This document shows positions 19,376-30,366 of a stretch of 55,064 bases of DNA, in pieces; within the stretch, counting starts at the first letter, position 1, and every line of letters starts with the position of its first letter. Both the position numbers and the translations under genes were made by a program. Source of the DNA: Gracilaria domingensis (taxonomy: Eukaryota > Rhodophyta > Florideophyceae > Gracilariales > Gracilariaceae); the NCBI GenBank assembly GCA_022539475.1, contig VCMS01000505.1:1-55064 (forward strand), in the 5' to 3' direction. The notes beneath the pieces are model-generated. The model made no database searches and had not been told where the DNA came from. It saw only the letters and a program-made list of their open reading frames with translations.

Positions 19376-21400
19376 ATGAAGCCAACTCGTGTTCGAAAGC
19401 GTACGCAAAGCGTGACTCCTCGCACTCGGCGGAGCACTCGATTATTGCAAGGTGGAATGCGGGTTTCTCTGCAGATGGATATTGAGGATGAAGGAAAGGT
19501 GATAGTCGGGGAAGCGTTGTTGCATGGAATTGGAAGTGTTCTACGCCGCGAGTTGCACGGGAAGCAATTGGACCCAGGTCTTGTGGTGGTTCATAATATT
19601 CTCATCAGTCGAAGCGGTCAGACGTTCTACCCTTACCGGGCGGAGGGCCTGGATCTTCCACAATATATCCAGGATCTCCGGACGGCCGCTCCTTGGGATG
19701 AGAAAATGATGGAACCGGTGGCAGCCAGCATTCCGGCGTCGAAGCGAGGAACGGTGAGCGCTATGAGTGAGGTGATGACGCCGACAAGCCGCACGGAGCC
19801 AATTCGAAGTTCATCAACACCGAGAGGTAGCGCATCAGTAGCACCTCCGCGGGCAGGTCCGTCGTCTGTTACGAAGCGGTCTATGGAGACGAGAGCATCC
19901 CCAGCTACGAAGCGGACAGGTCAAACAAAGTCTACCTCCGCTACGAAGCCCACTGCGTCGAAAAGGGCTTCTCCTGCGATGAATCAGACCGTCGACACAA
20001 GGGGATCTTCTGCGTCGAAACAGACGGTTCAGCAGGGGACGGCTGTGCAAGAGGAGGAAGATGAGATCATGAAAGGTCCCCTTCCAGACGCGGATGCGCA
20101 ATCCGCGCAAGGAGCTGGTCCATCTGTACCCCAAACTGCACCAGAAACTGCGGAGCAGCAGGACGATGACGTTGTGCTTCTGTCCGCAAGAATGGCACGT
20201 TCAAGTGTTTCTGGCGAGCGGTCTGGAACACAAGGGACACCTACTCGGAGCAAGACGTACAGACGAATTCGTCAGAAGGTACCAAAGGTGAACCTCAATC
20301 AGTACCGGATGGTTGTTGTTACTGTTGACATCACTCTGGTGGACACTCCGCCCAATTTACTCCGTGGAGTAAGTAAACGCCACGTTGAAGCCCTTGTGAA
20401 GAGTATGGAGGAGCGGGGGATATTGCAGTCGATGGGTTCTCCAGTGGTGGCCTTACAAGATGCTACTACGGGAGAGAGGGATACTGACAAGGGACGCCTA
20501 ACGAAGAAGTGCTTCATTGTAGATGGTTTGCATCGTCTGAAAGCTATACAATATTTGGCAGCGACTGGTGCACCGAAGTGGAAGCGATTAGCCAAGTTTT
20601 GGCGTTGCAATCTGCTGATACGAAGAGATGGGAGGCCCATTGGGATGAAGGAATTGTTATGTGTTGCTTCGTACCTCAATGAGTCGACGAGTACCATGCG
20701 AAGGATGATGTTTGCAGACAAGATACACTCTATAGTTAGTGTGGTCGCCATTCTAATTGAAGATGTTGAGGGGGTGACGCCGGCAGACGTGGATCCTGCA
20801 GAAGTGACAGAAGTGTTGAAGGAGAGCCAACTGATTGGGACTGTGCAAGAGCGTCAGTACCTGAGATATGCCAATGTCGCCCTGCAACTCATGTCTCGTG
20901 AGGGAATGCTGGCCCATTTCGAGGATATATGTGAGACTGTGAGTGACATAGGTCTCACACATCTGTCCCATACTCCGCTATATGTTTTGGATGCCGAGGA
21001 GTTTTCCTTCATTCTTGATTGTCTTCAGATGTTTCTATTGAAGGGCAAGTCGACGAAGACAAAGCAATGGAAAAGCTTTGAGGAGGTTCGAGGTTTCTTT
21101 TATGATAGAGCAGTGTCTCTGTTCCGCGCGGCTAGAGCAGTGAGGAATGAACTGAACGAGGAAGAGTCCATGGAAGTGTTCCTGAAACGCGAAGTCAGTC
21201 TTTCTGCTCCATCGAATGAAGATGACGTTGAAGACCCAGACAACAACGCAGCTGTGTATCAGTTCCTTTTGGGACAAGTTGTGAACTTCAACACTTTGCC
21301 GCGTGTTCGGAGCAGGACGAACTCAATTAGAACTGCCACGACTTCCGTTCAGAATCGATTGCGGACGATGCTCAAGGTAATTCCGCCCCCGCACCAGTGA
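19376..21400 (+). CDS. Gene D: ParB/sulfiredoxin-fold domain protein
   Basis: The ATG at 19,376 opens a 674-aa frame. The first 110 residues are basic and unassigned. A long low-complexity Ser/Thr/Ala/Lys region follows (about 125-290), with loosely repeated SATK/SPAT units and an acidic SUMO-interaction-like run, DDDVVLLS (263-270). From about 305 a ParB/Srx-like domain begins. KRHVEALVKSMEERG corresponds to the helix after the first strand, and VDGLHRLKA (D383-G-L-H-R387) is the hallmark DGxHR motif of the fold, as in ParB and related nucleotide-binding proteins. The remaining 270 residues are helical and unassigned. ParB-family domains bind DNA or hydrolyse nucleotides; the activity here is unknown. 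The frame ends at a TGA in 21,398-21,400, but coding-like sequence continues in another frame 3' of it, so the true C-terminus may be longer. Confidence 0.65.
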   Translation: MKPTRVRKRTQSVTPRTRRSTRLLQGGMRVSLQMDIEDEGKVIVGEALLHGIGSVLRRELHGKQLDPGLVVVHNILISRSGQTFYPYRAEGLDLPQYIQDLRTAAPWDEKMMEPVAASIPASKRGTVSAMSEVMTPTSRTEPIRSSSTPRGSASVAPPRAGPSSVTKRSMETRASPATKRTGQTKSTSATKPTASKRASPAMNQTVDTRGSSASKQTVQQGTAVQEEEDEIMKGPLPDADAQSAQGAGPSVPQTAPETAEQQDDDVVLLSARMARSSVSGERSGTQGTPTRSKTYRRIRQKVPKVNLNQYRMVVVTVDITLVDTPPNLLRGVSKRHVEALVKSMEERGILQSMGSPVVALQDATTGERDTDKGRLTKKCFIVDGLHRLKAIQYLAATGAPKWKRLAKFWRCNLLIRRDGRPIGMKELLCVASYLNESTSTMRRMMFADKIHSIVSVVAILIEDVEGVTPADVDPAEVTEVLKESQLIGTVQERQYLRYANVALQLMSREGMLAHFEDICETVSDIGLTHLSHTPLYVLDAEEFSFILDCLQMFLLKGKSTKTKQWKSFEEVRGFFYDRAVSLFRAARAVRNELNEEESMEVFLKREVSLSAPSNEDDVEDPDNNAAVYQFLLGQVVNFNTLPRVRSRTNSIRTATTSVQNRLRTMLKVIPPPHQ

Positions 21401-23438
21401 AGCAGTCCGTGACAAAGAGGAGGACTCCCGCTGCTGCTGCTGCAACATCTGCCAGTGAAGAAGGGGAGCCGCGAAGAAGTGCACGAGAACGGGCGCAGGT
21501 GAGTTATAGGGAAATGACACGGCCGAAATCGAGGTGCCATAGAAGTTCTGGATAGCTCTGAAGAAGAACAGCGGGCTCCGCCGAGGAAGAAACGGAGAAA
21601 GACTTTCACACAACAGATGAGATCTACTCTGAACAGCATGACACCGGATGACCTGATGTCTCAACTAAATGAACATGTGCTGAGAGGAAGGTCGATGAAG
21701 GTTCAGTTCGTGGCATTGGGAGAGGGAGCGAATGCAGAGAACGCAGGCAGTTCTGCATTTGTGGATGACGAAGAGCTTCTTTCTGTGACAGTTCCACGGG
21801 TTGTCACCGTCGAGAAAGATGCTGCGCCAGACGATCAGCAAGAGACAGGTGGGGGGTCATTTGATGACGAGTTACCTACAGCTCTTCCGGAATCTGAGGA
21901 GCACGGACTTGTTCGAGGTGACCCATATGATGGCCCACCGAACCCATCATGGTGCGGGTATGCCAGGCTGAGACCGCAGNTGAGGAGCACGGACCTTGTT
22001 GAGGTGACCTATGATGGCCCACTGAACGCCATCCATGGTGCGGGTATGCGCAGGCTGAGACCGCAGGAAATGGCAAGGGAAGAACGTAATTGACAACAGG
22101 ACGCCGTGGCTCAGAGTCATTCCACTTGCAGAAGGGACATAGGGTCGGAGCTGCTAAGTGTCTCGAATTCTTAGAGATGTACACCAATCTTGTCCTTTTT
22201 GGCCGCTGCAAGGCTTGAACATCCGCCTACGGCCGGGAGACCCATTTTGGTAATGCAAGTATCCTGCGTACTCGACGACAGGTATGGATGATGAAGAGGT
22301 GCTGTGGGTTCTGGCGAAGGAGCATGACAAATTTGGGGCAAATGTTCTTCGCCCGAATGCAAGCTGAGCTAAGGCAGAATGGATATTGCGTGTTGATGGC
22401 TTTGGCGACAGGATAATGGTTGGTCCCTAAATGGGGAGGAGTTGAAGAAGTTCGGGAGTTTCGGAGCTGTGTCGGGGAAGTTGGTGGACTGTCTTCGAGA
22501 ATGGTATGGAGCGATGCCGGATATACGGAAAGGAGAAGGACAGAAGTCGTTTTGTTCAAATAAAATCAACGAGATAAGGATGGAAGGACGGGTAGCGATT
22601 GGACGCATTTTGAGGGGAGAGTGATGTCGACACGGTTGGGTACGGTGGAGAAGCCGGAGGATAATGAGGAGCTCAGGTGGGTTGTAAGGTCGCGTGCTTT
22701 ACTTGATGTTCGAATGGGTAGCAATTGCTGCACGGCTTTGGACTATGGGACAATGAGAAGGGAAGCTGTGAAGATGTACACTCCGAAAACTGGTGGTCGA
22801 TTTCTGGGACGACGAGTAAAGTGCAAGGCGCCAGACGTGCACCGAACTTCCAGTGGTCTGGTTAGCGAGGAAACCATGATACTGGCAACCGGATACTTTG
22901 TAATGGCCCTTGGGAAAGAGGGCTTTCCTCTCTGGGTGAGCGCATGGAAGCCATCAACTGGTGGGGATGAACAACCAAACAGTTGCGAGTGATGGTCGGG
23001 GTGTATCCAGCGAAGAAGATAATCATCCCACCGTACTTCTGTATTCGTGGCCGTGGTGATGTGACACATTCTGGAGCAAGTGGGTTGAAGGACAAGCGTG
23101 CATAGGCCCCGATCTATGGATTTTGACTAGAGGTTAGAATACATTACATAGATACCAGAGGGCATACGACACTACTGATGCTGTCTCTCCGGGTGGGATT
23201 ATACTCCGACCCACGTTTGTCCAAACGGTGACGAACGGAGGAGGATGGCGGATGAGATGAACGTGTTGTCCGATAGGAGGTTGGGGCGGTTGACATGGAC
23301 GTAAGACCAAGTTGGTCGTGGGAGATTGGTGTGAAGAAGCGACGCCGCCTAGACCCCGAAGTGCGTGCCGAGAGTAGTAGTGATGACGATTTAGCAATAA
23401 TGAGGCTGCCGACGCATAGAAAGAAGGATGAGATATAA
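21401..23438 (+). pseudogene. Gene E: broken reading frames downstream of ParB-like gene
   Basis: Coding-like segments follow gene D in changing frames. One at 21,406-21,498 (Ala-rich, then EEGEPRRSARERAQ) ends at a GTGAGT donor-like site. Another at about 21,572-22,093 starts RAPPRKKRRK, a nuclear-localisation-like cluster. Others lie at 22,240-22,360 (MDDEEVLWVLAKEHDKFG), 22,442-22,624, 22,621-22,992, 22,992-23,102, about 23,150-23,260, and 23,280-23,438 (KKRRRLDPE, SSSDDD, stop TAA). An intron of 73 nt (21,499-21,571) would join the first two in phase. The others need frameshift repair or further introns. It may be the C-terminal extension of gene D or a separate gene. No known domain was recognised. 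Confidence 0.45.
21895..22066 (+). repeat. Tandem duplication of about 85 bp flanking one ambiguous base
   Basis: Unit 1 is 21,895-21,979 and unit 2 is 21,981-22,066, both starting TGAGGAGCACGGAC and ending GAGACCGCAG. They are separated by a single N at 21,980. The lone N at the exact junction suggests an assembly join. Confidence 0.85.
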
Positions 23439-26400
23439 GAAGTGACATTAGTAAATTAGTGTGTCTTGCGAGTATCTATGTGTAGTGAGGCGGGCTTATA
23501 TAACGGCTATACAATGTCACATAGAAAAGGTCGGCAAGGCTGGTATTGAACAAATGTCATACGTCTTTTGGTCCAGTTTGCGGTCTAATTGCAACATGCC
23601 AAATGCTCGGTATCGTTAACATCATTGGTGGCACCATTCAATTTCGCAAAATTGAAATGGTAGCGTCCTAACACTTCTGAAACTGCTCTTAAGGTTGCAT
23701 TTTAAGAGAAGTATAAGTGCAGTTCCTGTCTATGCGGTACTTGTGAGTGAGCTGACTGCAATATCAGGAAAATGGCAGAGGAAACAAAGAGAGACTTGCG
23801 AAATTTACACCAAAATACCATTGTCTAAAGTTCAGTATATGCCAATGGTTACGGTATTAGTTCCGTTGATGGAAGTTTGACGAAGAGAGAGAGAGTCCAA
23901 TCCCCGAAAGAAGTTGTGGAAGTGTATGGTTCATTGACGACGTGTTGGTTTCCGGCAACTTAGTCAAGAGGGGTAGATAGTGAGAGCGACGATGGAGGGG
24001 AAAATGAAAGAGACTGTGGAGACTAATGTATTAGTAGTCAGACGATACATGGAGCTCTTCATGCTTCTACTGACGAGAGGGAAATTAAGGGATTGATATC
24101 ATGATACAACACATTGAAACCACACTGTTAGAAAGGACTACTCGTCCACTATGACAGGACATACTGACAAATGGTAAGAGCACCACCATGGATATATCGT
24201 AGATGATGATTGACCAAAGAGAATTCGTCGAGAGACCGCAGATACTAGCTCAGCGCTCTTCCATTTAGTGTAACAAAATGTACGCGCCGTGAGACAAAGA
24301 AAGAGTGGATTCTGCTTATTGGGCACACTGATTGCAGGAATAGGACTAAAGCGTTTGTTATCTATCCCGAGCGAGAAAGTTGCGTTTAATTGTGGACAAA
24401 GCGATACAGACAAAAGAAGCGGAAGGAGAAAATCTTGTGGATAATGAACACGAGATTTATTGATACGGAATAGACGTACGATGACGTTCGGTAGTGCTTT
24501 GAGCGACGGGCTTTGCATGAGGTAGGCGTGTACGGCGTTCACGTCAAAGAAGATTGTATCCCGGGTCGGAGTACACAACCTGTTCGAAAAGCCGTCGGAG
24601 AGGTCTACTTCGCATTATAGTGGTGCTTGTTGTACGGCTACGAGGAAAACAGCACGATAAAAACACGATGATTCATAAAAGGGATATTGAGATATAACGA
24701 CACTTTATTACGGATCTCATATCATAGCTAAGTATTAAAGGCATGTAGACACTTGAAACAAATTCCAAGAGCATTTCTAACCTTTACACTTGCATTTTCT
24801 GTACCGTAAGTTTGCCACACTTATGTGGTCTCAATGCAGACGTCTCCACCGCATCAAACAAGATATGTTACCGCTTGACTGGATGGTCTTTCTCCTCACA
24901 TGAACTGCCAGGGTTGGCCTTCTATAGAGGGCCACAATCTGAAGCATTCCGAAAGCAACGATTAAATGTGATGTCGAACTGGGGGTCGGTTTTCACAAAG
25001 GCTAGGCCCCACTATTTTTGTTGAAACGCATGTTCCTATGTCACAGTTTTCATCTTGAGGGTACGCAACCAGGTTGAAAGGATTCAACACTTTTGAAATA
25101 CGCGGCAGTTAAAACTTCTGTTTCCAATTCGAGACGTCCATTGTAACGTGAGCTTGTAAGGGGAGATCTCACCATGTCTTTTCTAGTGCTCACCACTGCT
25201 TGTCTAGCACCGACCTACTTCCCGTGAAGTCCGTGCGATTCATTCTAAGGAGAGTGCAAGTTCTCAGTTCGGCTGCACACTTTTCGTAACCTCTCCTGTC
25301 AAGGTCCTGATGCAATTTCGGTACATTTAGGAGTATAGGGTTCCCCGTAGCGCTATCGACGTTCACGAGATGCAAAAGGTGTAGGTCCACTTTCAGGTGC
25401 TCCATGAAATTCTCGGCATCTCTAATAGTCTCGCCAGTAGCAATTCGACACCACGCGTGCGTTGATGTACTTCATTGCATTTACTGTTTCGGCAGGAAAT
25501 GTTGCTCCCAGGCTCTTTTCAGAGTACACCACCGACAACTCACACATCACGGTCGCGTAGCAATTTTCGAAATATTTACGTTAGCCAGCTTGCCTGAGGA
25601 GTTACTTTCTTGGGCTCTAATTCCGAGTTATACATGTTTTGAAGCTTTCGAAAGGGTTCGTTTTGAAATGGGTGTGGGTCATACGAATGCGAAGGATGGT
25701 GATTGATGTTCACGTAAAGGTGTTTTCGTAGTATAAAAAGAGATCTAAGAACGACCATATACGGGTATTGTAGTACTGTTTTAAAACAGTTAACTAGGAG
25801 GACGAGTTTTTGCATCAGATTATGGAAAGTAAAGAAGGATGATTTTAGTCATAATTTATGTAGGGTTCAGTGAGCGGTAAAGAAAACTGTAAATATCTTT
25901 AAACATGAGCTTAAAATCAGAAGATTAAAAGCAATCTACATATATGGGTATGAAACCACATAAAAGGTTTTACTTACTATCTATGGGTGCCCCAAGTATG
26001 AAAAGGCTAAATAACAGATATCTTTCAGAATTCGCCAATTTTTGTACTTGTTTCGGTTACTAGTATCGTGCACTTTAATGAATAATGAATGCACCATTTC
26101 TATCTAGCAAAGGTCTTAGGGAGTATTAGTGATAAGGGAATGTAGGATTTAAGGGGCCGTATATACTGAACCACAGAAGGCGAACAATATAAAGTTGGTA
26201 AATAAGGAACAGGGTTCATTTCGATAGAAGTAAACTTTTATGTTTAAACTATCTCTAAACGGTTTACAACACGAAAAGTCATTGTGTTTCGTAACCTCAA
26301 AGCTGGGGGGAATGGGGAGGGGGATAACTTTCCTTAACAACGTTGACGTAGTTTTGTAATGAAAACGGAGGGGGTCACGCGCTACAATGGTTTCTCTTGC

Positions 26401-28495
26401 GGGAAAGTCGGTCGAAAAGTAAACGCGTTCCCACTGTTAAACTGGAAAGTCGAGAAAGATAGGGAAGCCAATTGAAAGTTTTTCCTATGCAGAAGTCGCC
26501 AACGGTCCTCTTCCAGGTGAAAGTAGTACCTGTCTTATATCACACGACTATTCAACAGCTCTTTTCATTATTGTGAGCGACAACGTACTAGAACTCCGTA
26601 GCACTACGTCCCTAGGAATAGAGACTCTTGAGGCCCGACGTATGTTGACGCTGATAAAGGCCACACGAAGCTGATCTCATAGAATAGCTTACGGAGAATG
26701 TGTCTGTCGTCGACAACCACCGAGCAAAGTGAGACCCATAGCCTCACGAACCTGTCTGCAACGTTGGAGGCCCAGTCCTGTTGCGACAGCGTGAGACCCA
26801 TCCGGACTTTGCGGAGTGACAGCCATCCTGCGGAGCTGCGTTTCTTGAGGGGACAACAACGTATAGGACAACTTTTTGATACATTTGTCCACACCGAGCT
26901 TCGAAGCATGGGTATGAGTGTCTGCCAATTCTGGAAGAAAACGAGATTCTCTCTGAGCGAATAAGGGCAAGCCTGAATTATCGGTCTCCAGGTGTTCGTT
27001 TTTGCCACAAAGCTAGTATCGGTACAAGGTGTCAGAAGATGAAGGTAAGCAGCCATGCTGACAGAATTCGTGTGCGGAAATGACGCGTATTTCTTCTTCG
27101 TTCGCCAAGCATGGTACCTAATGACGCCCCTGTCTGCAACAATGAACGGCCCGAGTCCTTCGGGCGGGAGTGAGGCCTGAGGGACGTCAGGTATCTGGGA
27201 ACTCGGAGGCGGAGTCGGAGGCATGTCGACTGGGAAGTTCGATGCAAGTGTTTTTCGATTGTTTTTTTGTGTGACGATTAAAAGGGAAGATGGGCGCGGA
27301 GAACTGCTGGGGTAAAGCGTGATACGTAAGTACAGAACGGTTGGGAAGCGCAGAATACGGGAACATGGTTTCACTTTTGTGAAAGTGAGCGGAAATGTAT
27401 GATATGTGATGTACTTGAATGAATGATAGCTTGTATGACGACAAGCCACAACGTGTGATGACGGGTTTTATGAAAGGTAGGTGGAAGAGTAAGAAAGTGT
27501 GCAACTGAATTGAAACTGATTTCGAACCTGAGTTGTAAAGTAGTTGTCAAGTAGATGTTACGGGGAGCATTGAACACAGGTGAAGGGAAGCCATTTGTCG
27601 GCTTCATAAATGCGTGGAACGGGTTTTTATAGCTTCACTCGGGATTGCCATAATAAAGGATGAGTTGGGATTGGCGCCCGACATAACGTCTATCAAGGTA
27701 CGTAGAGCACTTATGAAGGAAGGAGTTGTAGACATGTTATTGTTGATCGACGGGTGGAAGCCAGGGTTTTGGAGGACAGGGCGTTTTATGGAAGGGGTGT
27801 TCTTGATAAGGATGCGACTATGCAAGAGAGTTGTAACCCAAGAAGTAGGATAAAAGCGTGGAGTGGAGGTATTAGGACTGAGTACTGTGAAAGCAGAGTG
27901 AAGGCCGGTGCAAACATTTAGTTGCAAGGATCTGCCATCTTTGGCTCGAGTAACCCAGCTCGATGTCATAGCTCTGGTTTTCGAAAGGTTGGTTTAGAGA
28001 ATTAGTAGCAATAAATTTAATTGTTTATCTACATTGTTACCTTAACGTGTTATTCCAGACTATATCCTCCGGGTCTCATTGGAGATGTATTTCTCTTGTA
28101 TGACAACCGGGAAGGATGTGAGAGAACATAAATATACTCCAGTGGAACGCTGAAGGGGAGGATGAATCTACTCTACCCGTGCTTATCATTGTTACCTCAT
28201 CCGGTGTCGAGTGGTGTGACATATTCTTTTTTGTCAACCCACAAGGATGTGACGGAAGAAGAACAATGCCCCCAGTCGAGATCAGAGGTGGAGCAACTCT
28301 AAGACAAATCACTAGTCCCTAGCTTTGCCTCCACTGGCTAATAGTCTTCTGTTTTGCTATACATCGAGTGGGGTTATGGTGGAAGCAGAAAAATATCCGC
28401 GTTCGAGAGCGAGTGGGTGGGGACTATGTGAAGACGGGACGAGAGGATGGCGCTTTCAAATAGTGGAAGGTGCGGAGGTGTAACAGTGGGAATGT
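23439..28495. other. About 5 kb without a supportable gene
   Basis: I see no recognisable domain, RNA gene or repeat family here. The longest open frames (24,578-24,138 minus, 146 codons; 27,969-27,604 minus; 27,614-27,853 plus) have no motif, and the last two lie opposite each other. The composition becomes more AT-rich from about 25,700 to 26,400. The segment may be decayed transposon sequence or intergenic DNA. Confidence 0.5.
26604..27224 (-). CDS. Uncharacterised open frame (doubtful)
   Basis: From the ATG at 27,224 the frame runs 206 codons to a stop at 26,604. It starts with a proline-rich segment (MPPTPPPSSQIPD) and contains GLGPFIVADRG. It has no recognised domain. It is the longest open frame in a region that is otherwise closed, which is the only support for it. 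A shorter frame overlaps it at 26,970-26,689. Confidence 0.2.
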   Translation of the reverse strand: MPPTPPPSSQIPDVPQASLPPEGLGPFIVADRGVIRYHAWRTKKKYASFPHTNSVSMAAYLHLLTPCTDTSFVAKTNTWRPIIQACPYSLRENLVFFQNWQTLIPMLRSSVWTNVSKSCPIRCCPLKKRSSAGWLSLRKVRMGLTLSQQDWASNVADRFVRLWVSLCSVVVDDRHILRKLFYEISFVWPLSASTYVGPQESLFLGT

Positions 28496-29640
28496 TTGTG
28501 GCGGGAATGGGATGAGGGAAACAGGGACAATCATGGTGCTGATATAGCCCGTGTGGTTGGACAGTGGGGTGGACAGCACAGTTTAGCTCGATTGCACTGT
28601 ATCGCAGCGGAAACTTCGATCCAACTACTACTTCTTCTTCTGAATATGTCGAACGGATACGTGAAGGATGAGGAGCTGTGGGTGCTGTTGGAGGGAAGGA
28701 GGTACCGCAGACGCCGTCACCCAAAGCGGGAAGAGGACGTGATTACGGCGGCTGGTCGGGATGTCGCAGAAGAAGGAAGTGGCTGAGGAAGGAAAGAAGT
28801 GTGAGGCGAGGAGAGGGGATGGTGATGAGGTGGAGAAGGGGGTAGAATTGGAGGTGGAGGGGGTCGCAATGGAGAGAAGGGGTGCGGTGCATCTGAGTCA
28901 GTTAGAGGTTGGAGACCAGATAGAGAGTGGGGGCGGAGAGGGTGACAGGGAGATGCGGTTTGTGGGGAGATGAAGGCGAGGGTGGGGATGTTGGGGTTGG
29001 TGATGAAGGAGCAACTGGACGATGGAATTGTGGAGATTGTAACGGAAATGGGCGGTGTGGTGCTGAGTGGGGGTGGTAGTGGTGTTTCGGTTGAGGCGAT
29101 TTCGAGCTTGCGGAATTCGTTGTCGGTATTGGGAGTGGAGATGAGAAATCATGTGTATGGGATAGTGGAGTGTGCGGGAAAGGAGGTTGGAGAGTTGCGG
29201 GAGGAGAATAGGGTTCTGAACGAGAGGTTGGACGTGCTGGAGAAGGAGGTGAAGGAGCTGTGCAAGAGGCAAAGATTGGTGGAAGAGGAGAGGGTGAAAG
29301 GAGGTGTGAGGGAAAGACGGAGAAGGGAAGTGTGGGAAGGGTGGCGGTGCAGAAGGGGTCTCCTGTGACACCGAAGACAAAGGTGGTGGGTTGGGGATGG
29401 GAAGAGCCGTCTGAAGAAGAGGCGTAAGGAGATGAAGAAGGTGGTGGAGGAGGTGCCGCGGGAGGGAGTGGGAGCTCCGGTGGTGACTGGGTTTAGGAGT
29501 GCGGCGGAGGTAGCGCGGACTGCGAAGGGGATTCTGAGGGGACAGGAGGAGAGAAGGATGGGAGGGATTTGAATCCGTTTTTGGGGGCGAGGCGGGTATA
29601 CGAGAAGGGGAGAGTTGTGCACCTGACTTCTACAAAATGA
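28496..29640 (+). pseudogene. Purine-rich coiled-coil coding remnant, unknown function
   Basis: Plus-strand coding-like segments run in shifting frames. At 28,496-28,786 there is KDEELWVLLEG. Segment 28,761-28,973 is acidic/basic. Segment 28,970-29,368 contains a clear coiled coil (LREENRVLNERLDVLEKEV). Further pieces lie to about 29,640 (GWGWEEPSEEEA, then ILRGQEERR, then NPFLGARRVYEKGRVVHL). The strand is strongly G/A-biased. The arrangement would fit the ORF1 of a non-LTR retrotransposon or an element accessory gene, but no RT follows. The identity is not established. Confidence 0.35.
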
Positions 29641-29989
29641 ACGCGTGATGGGCGAGAAATGGTAAATAGCGGGGGTGGTGTGGACTGGGAAGAAGTGATG
29701 GGATGATTGAGGTGGGATGAGTTGCGATTGGCATTGCAACATGGTAGAAAATGGAAACGCAAACTAGCACGAGTGCAGTTTTGAGAGAGGGTCGCGGAAA
29801 AGAGTGAATGGGGTGGTGCGGCGAAGTAGAACCTCTACAAAAACTAGGGGACCCAAGCACTAAACTGCGCGAAATGGAATTTAATATTCCAAAATTTCTT
29901 AATTTTCTGAGTGCCAGCCTCTGCTACCCCCCTCGCGCGCCCCAAATAGCCCCAAAACTAGCTTAGTTTCCAAAGCGAACAGACTATAT
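29641..29989. other. Short spacer, nothing recognised
   Basis: No gene, repeat or signal is seen between the coiled-coil remnant and the start of the degenerate Ty3/gypsy element. Confidence 0.5.
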
Positions 29990-30366
29990 TCCACTTTGCA
30001 GAACACAGACGTACGAGTCTCTGAGCCCGGAAGAAACAGGCACGTGTGTCATCTGCCCTCATATGAGGATGCAAAAGCCAAGTACGGACGGCAACAGCCG
30101 TCTCAACCAGCAGAGGCCCACACCCCAACACGGGTTAAACGATTCAACACTGGCGAACGGGGTTGCTTTGGAGTCCCGAGGGGGGAATGAACCGCAAACC
30201 GGCGGTCGAGCCTGCTCCGAAAAACTAGATACGGAGTCTCCCCTACGGGAGGGGCGTCTTTTGAGTCGAAGCAGAGGACGTCTGAGGCGTCACCGCTTCG
30301 CTCCCTGGCAATTCGAATCCTATCAGGAGAGTTGCTGATACAGATGCTGACTCGAAACTCCTCGGA

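Larger units (their letters stand above)
8550..23438. mobile_element. Composite DNA transposon, copy 2 (transposase + MTase-SET + ParB-like)
   Basis: Five genes lie in a compact arrangement: transposase (+), gene B (-) convergent with overlapping stop codons, gene C (-), a divergent promoter region, gene D (+) and broken gene E (+). The gene order transposase-B-C is repeated in the diverged copy at 1-6,759, so B and C travel with the transposase. Coordinates are gene-based. I could not find convincing terminal inverted repeats or a target-site duplication by eye. Gene B has one in-frame TAG and one frameshift and gene C has one frameshift in a G run, so the copy is damaged or mis-sequenced but close to intact. 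Confidence 0.65.

Noticed and set aside
21876..22608. Minus-strand open frames opposite gene E
   Set aside because: They mirror plus-strand coding-like sequence and have no features of their own.
8995..23438. Bacterial contamination, because of the methyltransferase and ParB-like genes
   Set aside because: They are fused to or flanked by eukaryotic-type SET and transposase sequence, and lie in one contig with chromoviruses.
24138..24578. 146-codon minus-strand gene
   Set aside because: No motif, no neighbouring support, composition not clearly coding.
28898..29742. Minus-strand Pro/Ser/His-rich frames
   Set aside because: They are the antisense of purine-rich plus-strand coding sequence, whose complement lacks stops by composition.
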